Assembly (NCBI RefSeq): GCF_047495875.1
Contig: NC_092497.1
Span: 6,416,937-6,480,936, forward strand
DNA from: Pithys albifrons albifrons
Lineage: Eukaryota; Chordata; Aves; Passeriformes; Thamnophilidae
DNA: 64,000 nt
Reading direction: 5' to 3'
This document shows positions 55,041 through 64,000 of the stretch, piece after piece; the first letter of the stretch is position 1; each line of letters opens with the position of its first letter. A program made the translations under genes and the position numbers. Below the pieces are notes generated by a model that saw only the letters and a list, made by a program, of their open reading frames with translations, did no database searches and was not told the DNA's origin.

Positions 55041-57449
55041 AAATGTAATACATGGCAAAGGGAAACAATAAACTGTAACATCTGTTTGCATTTCATACTG
55101 TATTCCCTAATGCATTCATAAGAATCTACTAGTTCTGATTTTAAGGACAAGTACTAAAGCAGAAGAAAGTGTCCAGTCTCAGAGACACCAACAGTGACAC
55201 CTGAGAGAACATGAAGTTACATGGTTTTGCTCACACTCAATTCTTCTCAGCAAGAATTTTTAAAATAAAGCTAAGCTTGACATTCCAGAAACTCATAAGG
55301 AATATTAATGACTCCCTCTAGTCTGTGTGCCCATTTTGAGATTAGGAAATTAGTGTGTTCAAAAGTAAAAGCTATTGCCCCCCAGGCATTTCACCAAACT
55401 CCACATATGACAGTGAGCCAGGCAGCCCGTGATGTTGATCTGCTTCCATAGTCTCCTTGTTAGGTGATGTACTGACCCAGACAAGTTCTGGAACCAGACT
55501 GAGTGTGATTTCAAAGACTTAGGACAAAAGAATCATAGAATTATTGATGTCTCTGATCCACACAAACATCAACTTTCTCAGTCAGTCAAAGGTCAGTGAA
55601 AATCTGTCAGACCTTATAAAAGAAATTCTACAGGCTAATTTACCCCCTTCCCAAGTAAGTAAGTTTCCCTTCTCTCCCAGCTTGTGTATCAGCAGGGAAG
55701 AAAAAAGTTTTGAAGATAAAAGCCTTTGTGCAGCAAGTGGAGAGGAAAGGTGAGAAATGTCTGGTGAAAAGTAATATGTATAAAGTATACATTAAAAAAA
55801 AAATCCACACCAGAAAATTTTCTGTGTTTCATTAGAATAGGTACAAATAAGGTTGCTCCAAATAAAAGATTTACAAATTAAAAAGTCTATAAATCTGTTA
55901 CTTAATGCCAAAACATAAAACAACTCTTTTACCAATTTCCGCATTTTTGTAAGTAAGGATTTTCTTTTTATTAGGCCATGTTTCAAATTCCAGTCAAACA
56001 TTGTTCTTTACTGAAAGATAAAAAACAAACAGCAACCATTTTTTTCTAGAATTAATTTTGTCAATACCGTCTATTCTTTTATTATGCAATATAAGAAGAA
56101 TTAAACCATTTTTTTAAAAGAAAGCAACTTTGAAGAAAACGATTCTCAGTTTCTAATTTTTTCTTTTAAAAGTCCTAATAAGGAAATTTAATTGATCATG
56201 TTGTGGAAATGCATTAATATGGGTTACTGTATTTTTCATGTGCATAATAAATTATGTAAAGATGTGAAACTGTCTTATGACACAGTGTAAATCAGTGAAT
56301 TTTAGTGTCATTATTTTAATTTAAACATGTTTTTGAAATAGGGCCAAAAAAACCCATTTTGTCCCCAATGACTTAAGCATCAGGAAAAACTTGGCTATGA
56401 ACTCAACTTAACTGTATAGACAGCTCTGCATGATATTATGTCAGCCTTCACTGATGTGAGATAATGTATTACTACTATTTACCGTTATTCCCCTATGTAG
56501 TGGTGGAACAAAAAAAAAAGAAGAAAAAAAGAAGAAAAGAAAAAGAATGAAAAGAAAAGAAAAAAGAAAAAAGAAAAGAAAGGAAAAGAAAAGAAAAGAA
56601 AAGAAAAGAAAAGAAAAGAAAAGAAAAGAAAAGAAAAGAAAAGAAAAGAAAAGAAAAGAAAAGAAAAGAAAAGAAAAGAAAAGAAAAGAAAAAAAGGAAA
56701 ATGAATCCATTGCTTCCTGGAATGCTTGCAGTCATCAACTTGTATTTTACATTTTCGGTCTTGATTCTTATTTTATATTAAATCTTTCTCATAGTCATTA
56801 ATACCAGTGAGTTAAAGGACGTATGACATACTCTGATAGCATAGATGGTCCCTCTCTGATTCATCTCAATATGTTCTAATATTTGGCTATTATATTGAAG
56901 TATGAGTTACTGTTTAGTGCGAGTTTGTAAGGTGTGCTAAGAAAGAAAGAAAAAAAATTGGCTATTAAAAAAGAGCTGAAACAAATACTGTTCAATAAGA
57001 AATCTGATTATGATATTCCAAAGAAAACAGGAAGGATACTTTCAACAGCTTATACCATTTTATTATTCAGATCTGGCAAAGGCTCTATATGAATTTTTAC
57101 TGGGTTTTTTGTTTGTTTATTTGTTTGGGTTTTTTTTAATTGAATTCTCTGATTCCTTGTGCTTTCTTTTCAGGATTTCTGGTTTTCACATTTCTTAAAA
57201 TTCAAGGCAAGCTTAGACAGTAAGTGTCTAGTGGAGCTGAGAGAAAGAGAAAAGAGAAAGAAATCATGTGTGGTGTTGTAGTGACTCCACTTTCAACCTC
57301 AGCGTCCTTAGTATATTACTGCTATTGCTGGCATTAGGTCATTGCTTTGGCAAACTACATCCTCATATGTATTCTCTCAGGCCCACAAATCCAGCCACCC
57401 CATCAGTCTGTTACCAGCCTGCACCACTGTGTCACCTTCTGTGCACCTG
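55041..57449. other. Intergenic, no gene seen
   Basis: AT-rich sequence with one long AAAAG microsatellite. Confidence 0.55.
56583..56691 (+). repeat. AAAAG microsatellite, about 22 units
   Basis: Pure (GAAAA)n with an imperfect A/G-rich lead-in from 56509. Readings as Lys/Glu or Phe/Leu/Ser peptides are artefacts. Confidence 0.97.
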
Positions 57450-57840
57450 CTGTATGGACTTGAGTACACCAGGAATGGGGGCATCCACAGCTTCTCCAGA
57501 CAACCCGTTCTAGTGCCTGTCTACTCACATGCGCAGTCATAAATTTCTTCCTAAAAGCCAATCTAAAACTGCCCTCTTTCAGTTTAAAGCCATTCCCTTG
57601 CCTTATCCCTGCATGCCTTTGTAAAAACTCCCTCTTTGGCTCTCTTGTAGCCCCTTTATGTATTGGAAGGCCACAAAAAGGTCACCACAGATCCTCCTAT
57701 CCTTCTCCAGTCTGAACAATCTCAATTTTCTCATTTTTCTCTTATCTACCTGTTCCTGTCCTGACCTGCACCACAGTTTCATTGTAACGTCTCTCCAGTC
57801 CTCCTTTTGAATGCCATGAGATATTAATAGATATTTCAGA
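57450..57840 (-). mobile_element. CR1 fragment, minus strand
   Basis: tggacttgagtacaccagga, ggggcatccacagcttctcc and tggaaggccacaaaaaggtc, then tccttctccagtctgaacaa, follow a reversed CR1 3' region of an older subfamily. No open frame of note. Confidence 0.72.
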
Positions 57841-60800
57841 TTCAAAACAGCAGACATAGGGCAATATTAAAAACCAAAATTAACATAAACCAAACAAAAA
57901 GCCATAACGTATGGAGCCAGGGCCTTGTTGTTGCTTGGTAAAGTAATTTTTTTGAATCTTGATCCTTACCCCAGCATTCCCTGCACCTTGGACTAAGAAT
58001 CACAGCTCCTTTACTCCCACCTTCTTTTCTCTCCAGTGGCCAACTGCATGACCCTGGGATTCAAAGCATCATTTGGTACATTTGTGCTCATCCTTGCCCA
58101 CTCTGATACAATTAACTCCCTGAGCTACATGTGCTGTTTGGACAAGTGAATAAATCCTGAAATTAAATTCTGAATGGAGCCTGGTGTTTTGAGTTGGCTC
58201 CATGAAAACGAATGATCAATACTTTCTCCCTTGCAGTTCCTTTTTTATCAGAGTTTGCAGCCTCCCACTAAGGTTCATAACCTTGGCAGTCATCTTTCAT
58301 CCTGAACTGTCTTTGATTATAATTTTACATCACACAAATCTCATTCTGTCATCTCCAGAACATAGCAAGGCTGTGACCAAAGCTGTCTCAGGATGATGCC
58401 AAGTCAATAATTCATACCTTTATTACATCTCTGCTGGGTAGCTGTAATTCAACCTAGTTGTTGTAATTGTAGTACGCTAGCACCTGTAGATTGGTGTGCC
58501 TGAAGCAGTTCTGTGTCCAATGATTGTTCCATGCCTTTTACAATCTTATCTACGTGTCTAATGCATCTGTAATATATAGCAAATGCCTACCACACCTTAC
58601 AGAGACAAAGAATTTATGCCACTTAAGACTTTAAATCCTTCCCTATGAAATACCACAGTAGAAAGGTAATTCTTTTAGACCATCAATTATGCTCAGGTTT
58701 GTATTCCCTTCTTATCCTTTACTTCTTACCTTCCTTTCTATCTCTCTTTATTTCTTTTTCCTCTTCTCCATCCCTTTTTCCTTCCACTTCCACTTGCACT
58801 TCCCTTTTCTGTTCTGCTTGGAACCACATAGAGTATTTTTGATTGCATCTGCTGTATTTCAAATTTTGAGTTACTGTAATGGGGACACTGAAAACTTTTC
58901 TTAAAGGGCATTAGAATCAGTGGTCTGGGCTCAAAGCTATAAGGTGAGGAATATTCAAATGATGAAAAATTATGTGAACCCATAAAGGGATAATGCCAGT
59001 TTTATCATTGATTCTTTTTTTCTTGTGTTTTTGAGGTAGTTGCCATTGGCAAAATCACTGATGGAAAAGACACACAAAACCCACTATAATTCCGTCCATG
59101 TTCTTGCCCTTAGCAGCCTATAGAAATACATAGGGAGGAAAAAAAAAAGAAAACCAAACCAACCAAACAAAAGTAGTTAGACTTAGAAAGTACAGAGCAA
59201 AACTTTATTTTTGATGAGTGGTTTCCAGTCTGTACTGCTGTATGGCCTTATCCTATTCCAGATACACACCTTCATATTTGCCTTTTAAGAACTTCACAGG
59301 ACTTACAGAGATCATCTCTGCAACTTTTGGAGATCCCTGTGAGTCATAGTGCTACCCTTCTCTCTAATTATGTGCAATTCAGAAACTTATTGAGAGAAAA
59401 TTCTTATCCATCATCCTGTAGTACATAAGGACAAGGATGCTTCATATAATTACTAAAACTGTGAATAAAAAACATCATGCCATAAATGCTTCACCAAAAG
59501 CTAGCACCAAAGCAAATTAACCTGTAAGTCACTATCTTTCTGGGATGACTTTCAATTATTTTAGTTCTTTTTTATTTCTTTTTTATTTCTTTTTAATTCT
59601 CATATATGTGGAGTAGAACTCAATGCTGAAGCTACTTGGTCCACTACCAACATATCTACTTTGAAAGAGATGCCTTTCCTGGAAATGTCACATAGCTGCA
59701 GCTTGGAAAGGCAATAAGTTGAAAAGTAGGCTTGAACTGAAGTACTTTTGTTTTAAGTTCAAGTTTAGTTTCTTATATTTTGGCATTGGATAGCTCTACT
59801 TAATGCTATGATTTTTTTTATGTCTCACAAAATTTATTTAGTTTCTTAAATTTGAATTTAAATTCTTAAATTCCTAAAACTGTGGCTTTCTTATAATACA
59901 ATGTGGTCTTTTATTTGTAATTTTTTTTTAGTCATTGTCATTGTAGAAAGAAGCAGAAGAAACATGCAGTGAAAGTACCCACACAAATAAAACAAGCAGG
60001 CAAAACAAAAAGCCTCATTTTTATTATAGTGAAATCTTTATTCTGAATGATTTTATGTGTCTTACTGTTCATATCTGGAGCTTATAATTGTTCCTGTTTA
60101 GCAAATTACATGATAGTCCTTATTACATCTAAGTATGAAATTAGTGCTCCCACTTTTAAGATATTGAAATGGATTAAGTTGCCAAAGAAAACTCATGGCG
60201 TTGTCCCAACCCAAAAGAGTTTGTCTTTGCTCCAGAAGCAGGTAAAATGCTGACCTTACCATAGTAGCTATAATAACATAGACAAACCCAGACATCCATT
60301 GAATATACCAACAGTATATCAGCATCACACAGTTTACATTTGAAGCATATTAATCACAACTGAGTCAAACAGGGCAAAATTCCCAAACTAATCTATAATT
60401 TACAATCCAGAATTTGGGACCTTGGCAATCAGTAATTATTTGGCTTCTGCTTGTGTGTGTATGCATGTGTGTTTATTATTTTATTTATTTATGTGAGATG
60501 TGTGCACACGAGTTTTATTTTGGAGGCTTATGTTATAAAAGCTCTGCATGTGATTTATTAAAAACAAACGATGTAGCAAAAAGAAGATTATATTCCCTTA
60601 TAATGGGATGGGGTGCTTGCCAGAGCCAGGATGAGGAATACTAACTAGTAGCTTTGAGAGAGCTGCTAGTTGAAGAGCTGTTGAATATAAGCTGGCTTTG
60701 CTCCCCTTTAAGCTTGGGAGACTATTTTCTTTCATTGTTAAGTGTAGTTTGTACTTTTAGGATGCTGCTTTTTCCTGATCTCCTTAGGCTTCATCCTCTG

Positions 60801-61214
60801 GACTTTTTTCAATACCGTGCACTGACAAAGCAGATGAGAGGAATGGGTTTAATGTGGAACAAGTGTGTTGTGGCCAAGGCTTCAAATTGCTGCTCCCTAA
60901 GGGATGGATGCTGATTTAAATACAGGGAAAGGCATTTGTGTCCTCAAGGAGATCAATCATTCGGCTGGAAAGGGTGCCCAGGAAGAAGACATCTGGAACT
61001 GGGCGATAACATAACAGCTTGGTGTCACTTAGGGGTTCAAACAGGTTCAACCATTCCAATTCTGCATTCAAAGGAGGAGCAGACTGTGTTGAGAAACCTT
61101 TGACAGGGATAAGGTGAAAGAATATCATCAGAATAACCCTCAAGTGAAAGTCTTTCAGGAATAACTTTAATTTTAACCTTGCACCTGCCCTTAACACACT
61201 GCAGCCTGAAAGGC
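57841..61214. other. Intergenic, no gene seen
   Basis: AT-rich sequence with small low-complexity blocks (tttttatttc units at about 59567-59598). No supported gene. Confidence 0.5.
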
Positions 61215-61765
61215 TTAGGGGAAGTTTTCCTGCTATATTCAATGCTGATGCAGTCTCACCTTGAATTCTGGATATTGATCTGGGCCTCAGAATTGAAGAA
61301 GGATGTGAAGAACCTTGAATGCATCCAGAGGTCAACAGAACTGGTGAAAGACCTGGGAGGAATTTTGTATGAGGAGCGGCTGAGAACTTTGGGCCTCTAC
61401 AGATTGAAGAAAAGAAGGCTGATGGGTGATCTCATTGCTCTCTCCATATACATGAGGAGGGGAGGTGGGGAGGGAGGTGCTGAACTCTTCTTCCTAGTAT
61501 CCAGGGATAGGATGTGTGGGAATGGTCCAAAGCTGCACCAGGGAAAGTTTAGATTGGACATTAGAAAGCATTTCTTTACCAAGAAGCTGGTCCAACTCTT
61601 GAAGAGCACTCCTGGGGAAGTGATTAATGCCCCAAGCCTGTCAGTGTTTAAGAGGTAATTGGACAATGCCTCAAACAGCACACTTTATCTTGGTCAGACC
61701 TGAATCTGTCAGGACTAGATGTTCATTGTAGTTTCTTTCAACAAAAATAGTACATTCTATTCGGT
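61215..61765 (+). mobile_element. CR1 LINE, 5'-truncated, plus strand
   Basis: The frame encodes LYSMLMQSHLEFW, ERLRTLGLYRLKKRRLMGDL and KFRLDIRKHFFTKK, the C-terminal end of the CR1 RT protein in a diverged form. After the stop come the 3' UTR (ggtaattggacaatgcctca) and an end near tacattctattcgg. The RT catalytic region is missing. Confidence 0.82.
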
Positions 61766-62487
61766 TCTAATTGAATCACATAGCTGGGGAGACATAGCTA
61801 CAACAGCATCCAACTATTTTTCTGTATGAAAAAAGTTAATAGGAACCCTGGTTTTTTCTGAGTAAAAAGTAAGGCCAGATCATGCATTAATTAGCATTAT
61901 AAAGAAGTGAACGTCACTGGTCCAAAGGTGTCTTTCTCTAACGAAATCTGTTGCAGGCCCATTGTCAGAACCTAGTTGTTACAAGTACCTCTAAGGAAAG
62001 AGTGACAGGTATGAGAAAGCATGGTGATTCCCAGTAACATAATGTCTAGAAGTGAGGCAGTTGGATCCACCAGTGGAATGTCAATGCTAAGGCACACATA
62101 CAGGTTTTTCTCCACAAGTATCAGAATTTTTAGAGTGGTAGTACCTAGGGCAGATGTGAATACTAGCTACAAAAGAGAAGGCTATCACTGGAATATATTC
62201 TCCTCCTTGAGATAAGCTGCTTTTGTTAAGTTTGACTCTCATATCAGGACTCAGCAGGTTAACTTTAACCTACTTTAACCTACACAACCATCTTATATCT
62301 ATGCCATGTAAATGCTATGTATGTAGCTGAGAACAGTTTGAAGTCTTTTTTAATGGCAGAAGATACAATAGTATCTCTCCTTCAACTCCTTCTTTGTTCT
62401 GCATTTGAGAATTCATACTTCCTCTTGTGCTCCTTATAAGCTGACTGAACACAGGGCTAGAGAGCCTTATGGGTGTCAAGAAAAAAA
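61766..62487. other. Intergenic, nothing recognised
   Basis: Unique sequence between two CR1 fragments. A short tandem, ctttaacctactttaaccta, occurs near 62263-62282. Confidence 0.5.
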
Positions 62488-62602
62488 CCCCGGCTTGATG
62501 GGGCTCTGAGCTCTGGAGAAAGGTGTCCCTGTCCATGGCAGAGGGGTCCAAAGGAGATGACCTTTAAGGTCCCTTTCAATCCAAGACATTCTATGATTCT
62601 AC
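62488..62602 (+). mobile_element. CR1 3' tail
   Basis: ggtgtccctgtccatggcag, gacctttaaggtccctttca and cattctatgattct are a typical CR1 3' end in plus orientation. Same subfamily as 2050-2220. Confidence 0.83.
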
Positions 62603-62707
62603 AAAAAGGAGAAAAGATCTTCCCATGTGAAATTCAAAGCAAACTTGCAGTGTAGACAAGTGCACTATAGCAACAGAGCTGGGGAGAAAAGAAGACAAAA
62701 GGAATGA

Positions 62708-64000
62708 GAATCATAGAATCATAAAATCGATTGGGTTGGAAAAGGCCTCCAGGATCATCAAGTCCACCCCTTGGTCCAGCTCCAGTTCATTTACAAGATC
62801 ATGGCACTCAGTGCCGTGTCCAATCTCACTTTAAAAACCTCCAGAAATGGTGAATCCACCGCCTCTCTGGGCAGGCCATTCCTGCCTGATTACTCTCTCT
62901 GGAAAGAATTTTTTTCTGATATCCAACTTAAATTTCGTCTGGCAGAGCTTAAGCCCGTGCCCCCTTGTCCTATTGCTGAGTGCCTGGGAGAAGAGACCAA
63001 CCCCCACCTGGGTAGAACTTCCCTTCAGGTAGTTCTAGACAGTGCTGAGGTCACCTCTGAGCCTCCTCTTCTCCAGGCTAAACACCCCCAGCTCCCTCAG
63101 CCTCTCCCCATAGGACTTGTGCTCCAGTCCCTTCACCAGCCTTTTTGCACTTCTCTGGACCTACTCCAGCCTCTCAATATATTTCCTGAACGGAGGGGCC
63201 CAGAACCGAACACAACACTCAAGGTGTGGCCTCACCAGTGCTGAATACAGGGGAAGGATCACTTGCCTGGTCCCGCTAGCCACACTACTTTTGATACAGG
63301 CCAGGATGCCATTGGCCTTCTTGGCCACCTGGGCACAGTGTTAACTCATGTTAAGATTCCTGTCAACTAGTACCCCAAGGTCCCTTTCTGCCTGGCTGCT
63401 CTCCAGCTACTCTGTGCCCAGCCTGGAGCGCTGGAGGGGGTTGTTGTGGCCAAAGTGCAGGACCCGGCACTTGGTCTTATTGAACTTCATCCCATTGCAA
63501 TCAGCCCATATCTCAAGTCTATCCAGATCCGTCTGCAGAGCCCTCCTGCCTTCCAGCAGGTCGACACTCCCTCCCAACTTGGTGCCATCAGCAAATTTGC
63601 TGATGATGGACCCAATCCCCTCATCTAAATCATCAATAAAGATGTTAAACTGGATTGGACCCAACACAGACCCCTGGGAAACACCACTAGTGACCGGCCA
63701 CCAGCTGGATGCAGCTCTGTTCACCAGCACTCTCTGGGCCTGACCCTCCAGCCAGCTCCTAACCCAGCAGAGGGTACAATTGTTGGAACCATGGGCTACC
63801 AGCTTTTCCAGGAGTATATTATGGGAGACAGTGTCAAAGGACTTGTTGAAATCTAGATAGGCCACATCCACAGCCTTCCCCTCATCCACCAGGTGGGTCA
63901 CCTGATCATAAAAAGAGATCAGGTTGGTCAGACAGGACCTGCCCCTCCTAAACCCATGCTGGCTGGATCTAATCCCTTGTCCATCCTGAAGGTGCTATGT
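62708..64000 (-). mobile_element. CR1 LINE, minus strand, continuing past the window
   Basis: The plus strand begins gaatcatagaatcataaaatc and ttgggttggaaaaggcctcc (reversed 3' end). It continues through the whole RT C-terminus to the window end without reaching a 5' truncation point. It is the longest CR1 in the window and of the same young type as that at 25329. Confidence 0.92.
63407..63994 (-). pseudogene. CR1 reverse transcriptase, middle part, catalytic box changed
   Basis: The frame is open from 63994 down to 63407 and bounded upstream by a stop at 63995-63997. It encodes RT motifs in order: [26 protein letters not shown] (first catalytic Asp region), [16 protein letters not shown], then [11 protein letters not shown] where active CR1 copies have FADD, and the region with [13 protein letters not shown] and [10 protein letters not shown]. 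The second Asp of the catalytic box is Gly here (residue 106 counted from the GTG at 63901), so this copy would be inactive even if complete. Frameshifts separate it from the C-terminal part at 62885-63400. Confidence 0.88.

Noticed and set aside
56441..56801. Lys/Glu- and Phe/Leu/Ser-rich frames at the AAAAG repeat
   Set aside because: Microsatellite artefact.
60916..61335. 139-codon minus-strand open frame overlapping a CR1
   Set aside because: Its N-terminal part is the antisense of a CR1 copy and the rest has no recognisable domain; no splice or start evidence.

Overview
This is a stretch of vertebrate nuclear DNA, almost certainly from a bird. The evidence is many 5'-truncated CR1 LINE copies whose 3' ends carry the typical attctatgattctatg-type tail, several LTR types that I recognise from bird genomes, and an AT-rich intergenic background. 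I recognise no host gene. The window reads as a gene desert shaped by retroelements and microsatellites. One 228-bp stretch on the minus strand (36349-36576) has the properties of an exon, but I cannot assign it.

Layout. 1-1146: the 3' end of an LTR element (element A), with an integrase fragment, a 20-21-bp minisatellite, a polypurine tract and an LTR. 9124-15501: a young ERV-L-type provirus on the minus strand with two nearly identical LTRs, a perfect 5-bp target duplication, a tRNA-Lys primer site, an open gag, and a pol in the same frame as gag. A single UAG with a hairpin just downstream separates gag from pol, and pol is interrupted by one further TGA. 16580-17450: CR1. 23838-27042: a cluster of solo LTRs, one of them split by a CR1. 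27676-28330: a long GGAA array. 34654-35478: an LTR related to the ERV-L provirus and swollen by a C-rich minisatellite. 37130-38515: CR1 copies. 40183-40726 and 43638-44626: two solo LTRs. 47411-48451: a second GGAA array.

48525-51220: a compact LTR element (element B) on the minus strand. Its two 627-bp LTRs appear identical. It has a tRNA-Gly primer site, no coding capacity, and two degenerate copies of an ERV-L pol segment. 51962-53850: a 119-bp direct repeat whose second copy adjoins a perfect 14-bp foldback. 52705-53325: CR1. 54222-55040: the 3' end of an RTE-like LINE, possibly AviRTE. 57450 to the end: CR1 copies, the last cut by the window edge.

How the parts may work together: element A, element B, the ERV-L provirus and the LTRs at 25097 and 34654 share terminal sequences. 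The three elements with internal sequence (A, B and the provirus) also share a polypurine-tract core, and A and B carry remnants of the same pol region. I infer that B-type elements are non-autonomous and were moved by proteins of an ERV-L relative like the one at 9124-15501. Names and boundaries come from reading the sequence only; no database search was possible.
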